A stretch of 64,000 nucleotides of DNA. Source: Emiliania huxleyi CCMP1516. Its lineage: Eukaryota; Haptophyta; Isochrysidales; Noelaerhabdaceae. Under the pieces are notes generated by a model, which had not been told where the DNA came from, ran no database searches, and worked only from the letters and a program-made list of their open reading frames with translations. Shown piece after piece: positions 51,294 through 61,554 of the stretch. Every line of letters starts with the position of its first letter. The stretch's first letter is position 1. Location: the NCBI RefSeq assembly GCF_000372725.1, contig NW_005198244.1:1429841-1493840 (forward strand). Direction: 5' to 3'. The translations under genes were made by a program, and so were the position numbers.

Positions 51294-53302
51294 ATGAGCG
51301 TGTCTGATCTCATCGAGAAGCTCGCCTCGACCCAAGCGGCACTGATCAAGGCGCTCCAGGAGGAGTACTTTTGCGATGACGTGGTGCCGCCGCAGTCCGC
51401 TTTTGGCTGGGACGCGGAGGCGCTGCGCGCCTACTTCGAGTCTGGCGGCGAGACGTTGCCTGCGAACGGCAGCGGTGGCAACGGAGCCGCGGCGAAACCG
51501 GCGGCGGCGGCGGCTCCTCCGCCGCCGCGCGAGCTCGGCCCGCCCGACACCGTCGCCTCCGGCCGGCCCATCTTCCTGGCGCTGGGCGACTCTCTGACTG
51601 AGTTCGGGCAGCACGTGTGCGACCCGACCTGGGACAAGAAGGCGCCCTTTGCCAAAAGCGAGCTGCAGCGGCGGCTGGACCCCGAAAATGATACACACTT
51701 TCTCCTGTGTAGGCCTCGTGCGACGTGCTGCAGCGGCAGGGTATGGGCGTGCGATGGACGTGTCATGGACGTGTCCTGTAGGCGCCGTTCGCGACGGACG
51801 TGCTGCAGCGGCAGGGGATGGACATCGCGATCCCGGAGCACGGCCCCGGCTGGCTGACGCTGCTGCAGCGCGACTACTCGTGGCGCCAGCTCGTCTGCCA
51901 CGGCTGGAGCTGTGAAGAGGCGCCGCTCACGCGGCGTGTGGCGCGGGCAGGCGCACCTCCGCCGATGTGCTCAACCGCGGCTACTCCGGCTGCAACTCGC
52001 GGTGTGCGGATGAGACGCACGCATGGCACCACTCACGCTGCCATGGCACACTCACGCCGGCGCTGGCAGCTCACTGCTGGGAGCGGGGCCTCGTCGCACG
52101 CGCCCGCACCAACGTGGCGAGCTCCCACGGCGCTCCCTCCGCCTCACAGGCTGCTGCGCGCGTCACTCAGCGAGATCCTCGGCTCAATCAACCGGCAGGT
52201 GCAATCTCGGGCAATCTCGGGTAGCCTCGGGTAGCCTCGGGCGGTCGCGAGCTCGGCAGAGTAATCGGCTCCGCCGGGCGGCAGGACGTCTTTGCCATCA
52301 CGCTGAGCCTCGGCTCGAACGACCACGTCTCCGCCTCCCCGGGCGGCGTGCCGAAGGAGGAGTTCAAGGAGAACATGGCCGCCGTCCTCAGCTCGCTGCA
52401 GGAGGCGATGCCGAGCGCAAAGATCATCTTGATCACGCCCGGCCGGATCAACAAGGAGCTGCGAGGCGCGTCCCTCGACCCGTCCGCGACGCGCCGCCGA
52501 CGCTCCCGCGGCTCTGCTCTCTAGGAGAAGTGGGCGAAGCACGTCTCGAGCGTGACTAACGGCCGGCTCGACGGGGCGGGGCGCGGAGAGACGCTGACGG
52601 GCGTGGTGACGCAGGGGTCGTCCGGCTCGAATAGCGCGCTCAAGCAGTACGTCGCGCTCGCGTGCGAGGCGCGAGGCAGCCGGGGCGGGGTCAGACACGG
52701 AGAGCAGACAAGGGGGGCAGCGACGGGAGCAGAGGCGGGGCAGAGGAGAGGGGAGCAGAGAGTGGGGCAGAGAGTGGGGCAGCGAGAAGGGCATGGCGCA
52801 GCGCGGGCCCGCACAGTGCTGCCCACACACACAAGCTCCGGCCCCAGTCCGGACGTGGCCGCTTGCAGGCGGGCGAGGCGGCGGGCCTCGGCACAGCGGG
52901 CGTCAACCCCGTCAAGGGCCCTCGTGGCGCGGTGCTCAGCGACATACCCCCCATCCCCAGCCCCAGACCACTCACGCCAGCCTCGTGCGCCGTGCCGACC
53001 TCTGCCGAGTGATGGCAAGGCCGGGACCAAGACTTGCCGGCGTCGCGCAGGTGCTCAACCTCAACTACATGATGCAGTACCAGCTGGCAAACTACCACGA
53101 GGCGGAGCACCCCGACGGGTACCACTTCTCCGCCAAGCTCAACCGCTTCGTCTACAAGTCCGTGCGCGACACGCTCGAGGGGATGAAGCTGTCGCCCGTC
53201 CAGATGCCGATGCACCGCCCCGCGCCGATCGCCGAGTTCCAGTCCACCGCCTCAAAGTACGGGCCGAGCGACGACGACGGCCGGCTCCGGAGGCGCGTCT
53301 GA
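51294..53302 (+). CDS. GDSL/SGNH esterase (IAH1-like), multi-exon
   Basis: Hydrolyses short-chain esters in the isoamyl-acetate-hydrolysing esterase family. The ATG at 51294 starts an N-terminal helical extension and an Ala/Pro linker, then block I PIFLALGDSLTEFGQHV (Ser nucleophile). Later exons carry GWLTLLQRDYSWRQ, ADVLNRGYSGCNSR (block II), VFAITLSLGSNDHVSASPGG (block III, Asn), a helix with SAKIILITPGRINKE, EKWAKHVSSVTNGRL, and the final exon DGYHFSAKLNRFVYKSV (block V Asp/His) ending at 53302. Introns lie near 51685-51795, 51900-51960, 52010-52260, 52470-52530, 52670-52870 and 52930-53050; most borders are not resolved. Around the second exon APFAKSELQRRLD and APFATDVLQRQGMD are two versions of the same segment. 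Confidence 0.85.
51722..51816 (+). repeat. 20-bp direct duplication around an intron of the GDSL esterase gene
   Basis: GACGTGCTGCAGCGGCAGGG occurs at 51722-51741 and at 51797-51816. A third, diverged version with its coding context is at about 51640-51680 (GAGCTGCAGCGGCGGCTGGA). The stretch between the two exact copies contains GATGGACGTGTC/ATGGACGTGTCC as a smaller tandem repeat. Confidence 0.85.
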
Positions 53303-54168
53303 GCACTCAAGCTGGAAGCCGCTCGAGGGTGCGTTGCCACGCGGACGAGCAGTGCTGTGTGCTATTGCGAGAGCTGCGCTGGGCGACAGAACGGCTGGGC
53401 GCGGGCGTCTTGAGCGGCCATGAGTCTTTTCATGTTTTAGCATGGTAGGGCCACATTCAATCTGCTGCATACACATCGAGATCTCTGCGGGACACCAGTA
53501 GATTTGTTGAGTGGCGAGATCGTAGATGCCGATCAGAGATCTTCCACACACAGCATCTCTCACAAAACTCAGAGTACAGAGATCGCTTTAACTGAAGATA
53601 GAGATCTTGAGCTGCCGCCATCGGCACCTCGAGATCTCATCTCAGGCGCCGGAGAGACGGAGCCTGTTGTAACTGTTGACTTCGCGCCAAAGGCGCCTCA
53701 CCCTCAGTCCCGCGAAACGACGCCCGTGAAGAGGCCACCCTCGCTTGAAGCGCCTCTCCACAGGCCTCCGCTTTCGCTCTCGTGCGCGACGCTGGCCAGG
53801 CCATGTAGGTGCGCGCTGCCGCCCAATCGACGCGCTCCCCCGCCCAACAACCCAACCCGCCGAGCAGCGCGCCATCCAGATCCGCCCCGACCCTCACTTC
53901 CGGCTGATGTCCGTGTGTGCGGCAGTGTTTCAATGTCTGAGTCTTGTCGGCATGATGTTCGTGATGAGATCATCGCCATTCAGATTGCCATTGTCGATTG
54001 TGCCCGCATACAACCATACATTCGTCCATGCCACTATATAAGCGTAAAATCTAAAAACCAATACATCATTATAGTTAAAGAAAGAAAGAAAACAGACAAC
54101 CCAAGGGAGGGATGGGAGGACGGCACGCCGCCACCACACAGGGATTTTAAGGAGAGGTGTGTGATGCG
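53303..54168. other. Intergenic; inverted copy of repeat family B at 54075-54150
   Basis: 53500-54060 is less GC-rich and shows GAGATCT-type recurrent words (53515-53640). 54075-54150 is family B in inverse orientation (GGGATGGGAGGACGGCACGC), abutting the 3' end of the next minus-strand ORF. No gene is supported; a 222-residue frame through here ends inside the repeat. Confidence 0.5.
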
Positions 54169-55068
54169 CTAGCCGTCGCCCACCCTAGGGAGTCTGCCTC
54201 TTCCTATCTCTCTTCGCAGTCTCTCGCCGCTTCTCGCTGCAGCCTTCATGCCACCTCGCGGTCGTCCCACTCTCGTCGTTCTCTCCCTTGTCATTTCCTC
54301 CTCTGTCGCGTCGTTCTCTTCTGTCTCGTCCTGCGACGCCGCCGCCTGCCGGTCCCTTGTTCTCGCGGCTTCTTTCGCCTTTCGGCGCAACTCCGTCCTC
54401 CTCGCGGCGTATCCTGGCCCCTCGAGTGTATCGAGCTCCCCTCGCGCAAGGACCACATTTCTGACTCCCACTCCGAGCATTTGCCTCCAAGTCATATCAT
54501 TGCTCAGGTCCACTCTCTCTTCGAACACTCGTGCCTCTACGGATGATGCCGGCGCTGGGGTCCCCTTCGGATGCATCGTGACATCTGACAACTGAATTTC
54601 CACTGGTTCGTCCTCCTCGGAGTCGTCTTCCCCCGCTGCCTTCCGCTCGGCTCTACGTTCGGTACGTTCGGCGTGGCTCACCCTCCATGCCGTGAACAGG
54701 CGCTTTATCCACCCTATATTCTTCTCTCGTTCCTCTGCCCGTGCCTTGGTCTTGTCGTTGTTCCGCACCCATGTCTGTATGGCAATCGAGGCTGCCTTCC
54801 CCACCACCTGTAGTTCACTCGTCACCTCTCCCGCGAGCTCCCTTCTCTTTCTTTCGGGTATGGAGTCCGTGAGTGCGGGTAGCGTGCAGGCAATCACGGG
54901 CGCTATTTTGTCGTACTCTTCTTCGGCGAGCGCCCCAAATCTAGACCCTTTCGCCTTTAAGGAGGCTGCCCTCGCTCGTCTCAGGAATGTGGCGGTGTCT
55001 TTTGAGTCCGGCGCCTCCCGTTCAACTCTTGCTGTCGCCCTCGCTGTGTGTTTGTCGAGCTTCCGCAT
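54169..55068 (-). CDS. Unassigned charged protein, lower GC, possibly element-derived
   Basis: About 300 residues from the ATG at 55068; the frame stays open to about 55150 without another ATG. It is rich in Arg, Glu, Ala and Lys, with long helices (RRARAASLKAKGSRFGALAE, AERTERRAERKAAGEDDSEE) and no motif I recognise. Codon choice and GC content are visibly lower than in neighbouring genes (many T- and A-ending codons). Its 3' end runs directly into the inverted family B tail (CTCCTTAAAATCCCTGTGTG on the minus strand). The same CTTAAAAT-CCTGTGTG junction is seen at 42560-42575, which suggests that the ORF and tail may belong to one retroposed unit. Confidence 0.45.
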   Translation of the reverse strand: MRKLDKHTARATARVEREAPDSKDTATFLRRARAASLKAKGSRFGALAEEEYDKIAPVIACTLPALTDSIPERKRRELAGEVTSELQVVGKAASIAIQTWVRNNDKTKARAEEREKNIGWIKRLFTAWRVSHAERTERRAERKAAGEDDSEEDEPVEIQLSDVTMHPKGTPAPASSVEARVFEERVDLSNDMTWRQMLGVGVRNVVLARGELDTLEGPGYAARRTELRRKAKEAARTRDRQAAASQDETEENDATEEEMTRERTTRVGRPRGGMKAAARSGERLRREIGRGRLPRVGDG

Positions 55069-55236
55069 GAAGTTACGCGCCTCTTCCTTATTTCCAGCGC
55101 AGCTGCCGCTCAGTATGTGCGCCAACGACGCCTGTGGTGGCTCACTGTCTTCTTGTTTCCAGTATCATTATAGTTCGTTTTTCTAAAAGACAGAATTTCT
55201 TCATTTGGCCTCCACGCTTGCCTACAGACCGACAAT

Positions 55237-58200
55237 ATGCACACATATATGCTGCGTCCAGCGTGCGCCTTCGCCCTCCTCGCCGGTTCCGTGGAGCCGC
55301 TTCAGCTGCTGCCGCCTCGGCAGCCACCGCGCACTTGCCGCGCTGCGGTATCCTCCGTTGTCTGCACAGCGGCCGAGCGCAGCCTGGCTCGCGACCTGAG
55401 TGAGGAGCAAAGGGCGGCCGCCGGCGTGCCCAAGGTGGCGCCTTCTGCGGCCGAGCACGCCCAGGTGCTGTTGGCGGACCTCATCGCCGTCGAGGAGCTG
55501 AGCGGTGCCGCGCCCGACACCGAGCTCTTTGAGCGCGCCATCCGCGCGCACGCCGAGGCGGGCCTGGTGGAGGAGTGCCTCTCGCTGCTGCGGAGGATGC
55601 GGCGCGCGCGCAAGACGCCGTCGCTCGAGAGCTACGCGCTGGTCGTCTCCGCCCTCTCCGCCGCCGGCCGGCCGCGCGAGGCCGCGCGCTGGCTCCGGCG
55701 CGTCGTCGAGCCGTCGGTGTCTCAGCTGCTGCTTCGGCGCTCAAAGGCGCCGCCTCGCCGCTCCGAGTACAACCGCGCGATGGCGGCGTACGGCGCGGCG
55801 GGGCTGCCGCACGAGGTGATGGAGACGCTGCGCACGATGGTCGGCGAGGGCGAGCACCGCCCCGACCTCCGCTCCTTCAACGCCCTCATCGCCGCGCACG
55901 CCAACGCCGGCGAGCTCGGGCCGCGGCGTCGTCTCCTCCAGGATCAGACGTCTCGGAGCCTCCTCGGACGCTCCGTAGGCCAGCCGGACCGCGCCGCCGC
56001 GTGGATCCATCGCATGCGCGGCTGGGGCATCGAGCCAGACGCGTGCTCGTACACGAGCGCCATCGCCGGCTTCGCGCGCGCGGGCGCGGCCGCGCAGCGC
56101 GTGAGAGGTCCGCCCAGAGCCTTGCTGGAGCCTCGTGGAGCTGTCCCCTAAGGCGAGCCCGAGCGCGCCGCCGCGGTGATGGCGGAGATGCGCCTGGCGC
56201 CGAACATCACCGCCGACATCCGCGCCCACTCGGCTCTGGTTGAGGCGTTTGCGGTGGCGGGGCGGGTGGCGGAGGCGGCGGGGGCGCTGCAGGCGGCGCG
56301 CGACGCGGGCCTCGCGCCGACAGTGGTGACGTACGCGTCTGTGGCCAAGGGGCACGCGATGCGCGGCGAGTACGAGGCGGCGAGCGGCGTGCTGGACCAG
56401 ATGGAGGCGGACGGGGTGGCGCCCAACGTGAGATGGAGCCGAGAGGGAGCACAGGGGGAGCACAGAGGGAGCCGGGATGGAGCTGAGATTCCAGCGAGAG
56501 AGACTCGGGCGGTTGGGGCGAGGCGGCGCCGAACGCGGCACACAAGCAAGGAGCCGCTCCACGCAGCGAGGTGCTCCGCGCAGCCTGCTTTGAGCCTCTG
56601 CCGCAGGTGCCAACCTTCCACGCGCTGCTCTCGGTCTGCGCACGGGCCGGCGAGGCGGACGAGGTTAGGGTTAGGGTTAGGGTTAGGGTTAGGGCTAGGG
56701 CTAGGGCTAGGGTTAGGGTTAGGGCTAGGGCTAGGGCTAGGGCTAGGGCGGGCCGGCGAGGCGGACGAGGCGCCCGCGCTGGCGGAGCTCGGCTACACCA
56801 CGGCTACACCTCGGCTACACCACGGCTACACCTCGGCTACACCTCGGCTCCATCTCGGCTCCATCTCGGCTCCATCTCGGCTCCATCTCGGCTAGGCGCT
56901 CGCGCTGCTGCGCCGCATGGAGGCGGCCGGCGGAGGCGGAGGCGGAGGCGGAGGAGGCGGCTCGACGCTGGCGTACAACCTCGTGATTGGCTGCCTGCTG
57001 CGGCGCGACCGAGCGGCGGAGGCGGAGGCGCTGCTGCACTCGATGCACGCGGCTGGGGTGGCGCCAGACACGGTCTGTTTCTCCTTGATGACCTCGCTCG
57101 AGATCGAGCCGAGGTGTGGTGCAGTCGAGGTGAGCCCGAGGCCGAGCCGAGGCTAGGTCACTTTCTCTTCGATGATTTCGCTCTCGCCGGGCGCGTCGAC
57201 GGCGCCCGCGCGCGCGGCGGAGTGGTTGGGCGCGATGAAGCAGCTCGGGCTGCAGCCGGACGCGCAGTGCTTCAACAAGGTGCTGGCGTGTTGCGCGCGC
57301 GCGCGGCTGCCGGAGCTTGCAGATGAGTGGCTCGACAAGATGGAGGCGAGACGCAGCCGAGACGCAGCCGAGATGCAGCCGAGACGCAGCCGAGACTCAG
57401 ATGGCTGGCGGGTGGCTAGACGCGATGGGAGGCGGACGGGCGTGGCGCCCAGTCTCTCCTCCCTCTCGGCCCTCTCTCTGCTGTCCCTCCCCCCTTCAGG
57501 CGGCGGGCGTGCCGCCCAACTTGGTGTCGTACTCGACCACGATCGCCGCGTACGCGAAGACGGCGCAGCCGGACGAGGTACAGCTTAGAGGAGATGGAGC
57601 CGAGGCAGAGCCGAGATCTGGCACCAAAGACTAGCGCAGCAGGCGGCGGCGGTGCTGCCTTCTCTGGACCTCTTCTGAGCCTCGTCTGAGCCTTCTGCAG
57701 GCGGCGGCCGTGCTGCGCCGAATGACCGCGCGCGGCATCGCGCCCGACACGATCCTGCTCAACCAGCTGCTCGAGTCGCTCGTTCGCGCCAGCCGGCCGG
57801 CGCAGGCGGCTCGCCCGAGTCAGCCCTTCACTCAGCTAGTCGGCGAGTCAGTGGACTGAGACCCTTTGTGTGGCTGTGCCAGGCGGCGGCGCTCCTCTCC
57901 CGCTTCCGGCGAGGCGAGCTCGGCCCGCCGCCCGACTGCTGCTCGTACACGATCGTGCTGTCGGCACTCGCACGGGAAGGAGGTCGCGGGTGACGACGAC
58001 CTGTTGACACCGGGGAGGAGTCATGGCTTAGGCGCTCGCACGCGAGGGAGACGTCGCCCGCGCCGCGAGCTGGTTCCGCACCATGACGGCGGAGGACGGC
58101 ATCGCGCCGGACCTGATGTGCTACAACGGCCTCATCCGCGGCTTCGCGGGCCAGGGCGAGCTCGACGAGGCGATGCGGCTATACGACCGGCTGCGGCGCG

Positions 58201-58466
58201 AAGGGCTCTCACCGGACGAGTGGACGTACGGGCCGCTCCTCGACGGTGCGCGCGCCGCCCGCGCCTCGCGGCTCGCGCGCTCGCTCGGCGCGCAGATGCT
58301 CGGCCGCTCGCCGCCGGTGCTCTCCTCCTTCTGCTTGGTCGCGCTGCGCCGCTCGATCGGCGCCTCGGGCCTGCGGGCCGTCTGCCGCGAGTGCGGCGTG
58401 CTCGACCAGCCCGCCGTGAGGCAGGCGCTGGGGAAGGCGCCCCTCCAGGGAGCCCGCCGCGGGTGA
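55237..58466 (+). CDS. Pentatricopeptide repeat (PPR) protein, many exons, organelle-targeted
   Basis: PPR proteins bind organellar RNA for processing, stability or translation. The ATG at 55237 gives MHTYMLRPACAFALLAGSVE, a plausible organelle-targeting start. Repeats in order include ELFERAIRAHAEAGLVEECL, SYALVVSALSAAGRPREAAR, SEYNRAMAAYGAAGLPHEVM, SFNALIAAHANAGELG, AHSALVEAFAVAGRVAEAAG, TYASVAKGHAMRGEYEAASG, AYNLVIGCLLRRDRAAEAEA, CFNKVLACCARARLPELADE, SYSTTIAAYAKTAQPDE and MCYNGLIRGFAGQGELDEAM. At least eight introns (about 55925-55985, 56100-56155, 56425-56605, 56665-56897, 57075-57210, 57345-57500, 57580-57700, 57805-57885, 57975-58035) interrupt it, mostly near the end of a repeat, and several hold CTCGG-type minisatellites. 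Exon borders are approximate. Confidence 0.85.
56643..56770 (+). repeat. Telomere-like (TTAGGG/CTAGGG)n insertion between 22-bp direct repeats in the PPR gene
   Basis: 56643-56664 and 56749-56770 are identical over 22 bp (CGGGCCGGCGAGGCGG then ACGAGG) and encode part of a PPR repeat (AGEADE). Between them lie 84 bp of TTAGGG and CTAGGG units in the G-rich orientation on the plus strand. A second microrepeat, GGCTACACCTCGGCTACACC-type (56795-56895), follows inside the same intron. Confidence 0.95.
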
Positions 58467-58967
58467 GGACTCTCAGGTCGTGTGACGTGCGTCGTGCCAC
58501 GGAGGGAAATTAGGACCGATGTCTTGAGAGAGCATCAGCGTAGCTAGGAGAAAAAACATGTGAGACGGCTGCCGATCCGTCTTGGGTCTTTTCTCTTGTG
58601 CACTGCCACTGCGGCGGACCCACACTGGCCAGTCTAAACTTCAAGCCTTCACACACCCTCTGCCTCTCGCTACTTTAGTTAGGCCCATTTAATCCTTAGA
58701 AGTAACTTAGATCCAACGGTGATGTTGTTTTAGGCCCAAAGGCCCAAAGCAAAAAAAATGCTTTATTATAGCCCTTTCCTGCGAGACCCGCGTACTGTGT
58801 TAAGGAGCTCTCTGGGTTGTTCTAGTCGGTTTATCATGTGAACCCCAACAGCCCCGAGCGGCTCAGAGAGCGCCGACGGCCGAACGTGCCGGTCTGTCGT
58901 CTCGGGCATCCCAAGAGGCAAAGGGACACCAGCAACAAATCCGCTACCGTACTGATGGCATCGGCGG
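58467..58967. other. Intergenic between convergent genes
   Basis: 0.5 kb holding the 3' UTRs of the PPR gene (+) and the ankyrin gene (-). GGCCCAAA is repeated at 58733-58750. No other feature. Confidence 0.4.
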
Positions 58968-60251
58968 TTAGGCCGCCCCACCAAAGTACGCATCAGAAAA
59001 CGCCACATGGTCCTCGCGCAGCTCCCCACGCCCGTCCAGAGCAGCCATAAAGTGCGGCGAGGCAGCCACGTGGCGCGCAACCTCTTCCTCGTCCTCGACC
59101 CGCCCCAAGCGCCGATTCTCGGCCTCGCGCTGCACGCACATCATCGTGAAGAGGCGCTCGGCGGCCGTGGCGTCGAGCGGCACGCCGTCCGCGCCGCATG
59201 CCGCGTCGAAGGCGTCGTTGGCGTCGTTGTCGTGCTCCTGCAGCAAGCGCAGCAGATCGGTACGACCCACCGAGCGGCAGTACCAGAGTGCATCGCGCCC
59301 CTCGGCGTCGACGGCGTCCACTCTCGCGCCCGCGCTGAGGAGGAGCCGCACCAGCGCGGGTGTGACGTGCCTCGGCCTCTCTGCGCTGTCCTCCGCAATT
59401 TCCGCCTCGCCAGCAAAGCAGAGCATCAGCGGGGTGACGCCCGCCGCGTCGGCGGCGTCGGAAGCGGCGCCGCCCTCGAGGAGTGCGGCGGCGACCTGCA
59501 CGTTGCCCCGCAGCGCAGCGGTGGCGAGCGCCGTGCAGCCGTTGTCATCATCGCGCCTCTCAAGGGTTGGTGCCGCGCCTGCACGCAGCAACCTGGCCAC
59601 GAGCCTCGCCCCTGACGCGTCGGATGGTTCGCCGGGCACCGGCTCCGCGAGCATGATCAGCGGCGTGCACCCGTCCGGGCTGGCCAATGTGGGGTCGGCG
59701 CCGGCGCCCAGCAGGAGTTCGACCGCATCCTCGTGTCGATGCATCAGCGCGCGCAGCAGCGGCGTGTTGCTGAAAAAGAAGGCGTTGGCGTCTGCTGCCG
59801 CCTCGACGAGCGCGGCCATCGCCTCAAGGTCGTTGGCCTCAGTAGCCCAGAACAGGCTGACCTCGCGCCAGCGAGGATTGGCCGTGGTTTCGCCCTGCGC
59901 AGGGCGCAAGGTGCACAGAGCAGCGATGCACATCTCGGAACCATCTGCTTCGCTGGACAGCATGTGCACCTTGCGGGCATCCGTTCGCTTGTCCGGCGGC
60001 ACGTATAGCACGGTGCCCGCGCGGACCTTGAATGCTTCGGACTTGGCACTGGTCAGCGTGACTACCATGCCTGGCTTCAGCAGGGCCCGCAGCGCCTCGC
60101 ACATGACCACCTCACGTGCTTCCTCCGTTGCGGCGCTGGCAACCTTGTCAGTCAGGCCATCGGCGTTGGCCTCCGTCAGCACGCTGCGCTCGACAAAAGA
60201 CGCAACGAAGGCATCGAAGGCGCCTTCGACAGATTCGGGCGACGCCACCAT
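58968..60251 (-). CDS. Ankyrin-repeat protein
   Basis: 427 residues in one exon; the ATG at 60251 is used because the frame above it starts only with GTG. The N-terminal 100 residues (a PGMVVTLTSAKSEAFKVRAG segment) may form a small beta domain. From about residue 130 come ankyrin repeats: NTPLLRALMHRHEDAVELLL, GCTPLIMLAEPVPGEP, GCTALATAALRGNVQVAAAL, GVTPLMLCFAGEAEIAEDSA, HVTPALVRLLLSAGARVDAV and GRDALWYCRSVGRTDLLRLL. The C-terminal 80 residues are not ankyrin (TAAERLFTMMCVQREAENRR, AASPHFMAALDGRGE). Ankyrin repeats bind protein partners; no enzymatic domain is seen. Confidence 0.88.
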   Translation of the reverse strand: MVASPESVEGAFDAFVASFVERSVLTEANADGLTDKVASAATEEAREVVMCEALRALLKPGMVVTLTSAKSEAFKVRAGTVLYVPPDKRTDARKVHMLSSEADGSEMCIAALCTLRPAQGETTANPRWREVSLFWATEANDLEAMAALVEAAADANAFFFSNTPLLRALMHRHEDAVELLLGAGADPTLASPDGCTPLIMLAEPVPGEPSDASGARLVARLLRAGAAPTLERRDDDNGCTALATAALRGNVQVAAALLEGGAASDAADAAGVTPLMLCFAGEAEIAEDSAERPRHVTPALVRLLLSAGARVDAVDAEGRDALWYCRSVGRTDLLRLLQEHDNDANDAFDAACGADGVPLDATAAERLFTMMCVQREAENRRLGRVEDEEEVARHVAASPHFMAALDGRGELREDHVAFSDAYFGGAA

Positions 60252-60310
60252 GAGGGCCACGACGCGCTCCGCGTGCCGCCTAGAGGGCCACGACGCGCTC
60301 CGCGTGCCGG
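60252..60310 (+). repeat. Tandem duplication next to the ankyrin gene start
   Basis: GAGGGCCACGACGCGCTCCG followed by CGTGCCG occurs twice, 30 bp apart (from 60252 and 60282). On the minus strand the duplication lies immediately upstream of the ankyrin ATG, in what should be its 5' UTR. Confidence 0.9.
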
Positions 60311-60777
60311 AGGCGACTACGGCTTCGCCTTCTGCGCCTCGCCCTCTGCGCGCCCGCGCCCCCGCACGTTCCTGAACTTTCCTGCTCGCCCAACCCCAAC
60401 CCCAACCCCAGAGCCCCCAGACCGCCCGTGCCGCCCCTCCTACCTGCCGCCTCGGTCACCCTCCCCGCCTCCCCGCGTCCCCGCCTCCTCTTGCCCTCCT
60501 GCGCGCTGCGCTGCCGACCCCTCTTCTCCCCTGTGTCGCTTCCCGGTCCCCTCGCCCCCCCGCCTCGCCGCTGGTGGTGGCGGCCGGCACGGCCTGCGTC
60601 GTTCCTCCTCCCTCCTCCATCCACCCTGGGTGGGGTCTTTTGCATCCCTCCTAGTCCGCCCCTGCGCGGCCATCGCGCATCGGCATCGCCGCCGGCAGCC
60701 TCCGACTCCGCCCCTCCGCCGCCTCCTCAATTACCTCCTCCCGCGTGCCCGACTTAAATAAATACTGCTCGGAAAAA
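60311..60777. other. CT-rich intergenic sequence
   Basis: Pyrimidine- and proline-codon-rich sequence (CCCCAACCCCAACCCC, CTCCTCCCTCC) without a supported gene. The ORFs of 90-160 residues through it are low-complexity in every frame. Confidence 0.5.
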
Positions 60778-61453
60778 TGTATGAGCCCGACCCAGGTCGT
60801 AGTGTTCTTGCTCCCAGCGCTTGCGTTAGCTGAATATACTTTTCCTCTCGCACCCCGTCTCTTTTCCTTTCCTTTTTTCTCTACAGCACCCTCTCTTTTC
60901 CTCTCTCTTTTCCCGGGGAAACCATCAAATTTTCCGGGCTCTGAGCCGAGACCCGAGTCTGAGGCTCGTTTGGGGCCGGCCCAAAATTACCAAAATCAGC
61001 CAAATCTGCGAAATACCGGGTATTTTGCGGGTATACCTGGAAACCCCCGGTATACCTGAAAAATACCCTGGTCCCTGCGACCGCCTGGGTATCGTGCCGA
61101 TTTCCTCAATTTTGCCTCAGATTTTGCCCCAGACCAGCTCTCAGATCAGACTCAGGGAAACTCGCGAGTTTCCAGAATGGAGCACCAAACACCCTCTGTT
61201 TTCCCTGGAAATTTCCGGAAACGCAAAGTGCTGGGGACCCTCTGTTTTCCTTGTTGTTTGCCGGAAAAGTATATGCAGGCCAACGCTTGCGCTTCGGAGA
61301 GAGAGAGAGAGATTTTTATTGTTTTGTTTGTTTTGCGCTTCGGCGGTTAGTGGTGCACTAACCTCCGAGAAACCCTTCGGGTCGCTCCTCATCGCAAACC
61401 CTGTCAGCAGAGTCTCCTACGGGAATGTACGTAAGAGCTACATACACTGAAAA
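60778..61453 (+). repeat. Dispersed repeat family A, copy 3, split by a MITE
   Basis: The first part (60778-60825) reads ATGAGCCCGACCCAGGTCGT ... CCAGCGCTTGCG. The second part (61284-61453) resumes at CGCTTGCGCTTCGG, has a short GA-repeat and pyrimidine expansion, and then continues CGGCGGTTAGTGGTGCACTA ... GGGAATGTACGTAAGAGCTA as in the other copies. Confidence 0.9.
60826..61283. mobile_element. MITE with terminal inverted repeats and 8-bp target duplication
   Basis: The left end is TTAGCTGAATATACTTTTCC; the right end reads GGAAAAGTATATGCAGGCCA with a final A, which is the left end in reverse complement with small changes. CGCTTGCG is duplicated at 60818-60825 and 61284-61291. The interior (458 bp in all) has CGGTATACCTG-type repeats (61010-61060) and repeated CCCTCTGTTTTCC words (61190-61250), and no ORF. 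It is inserted inside repeat family A. The 8-bp duplication suggests hAT-type transposition. Confidence 0.9.
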
Positions 61454-61554
61454 TTCTTCTCGCCAGCTCCCCTCCCCCAGTGGGGTCCCCAGGAACGTTG
61501 GTTTGCTCTGGTTGCTGGCATTTTCGCGGCCGAACGCCTTGGCCGGCCCAGCAT

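Noticed and set aside
53504..54172. 222-codon plus-strand ORF
   Set aside because: Crosses from AT-richer intergenic sequence into inverted repeat B; composition changes along it and there is no motif.
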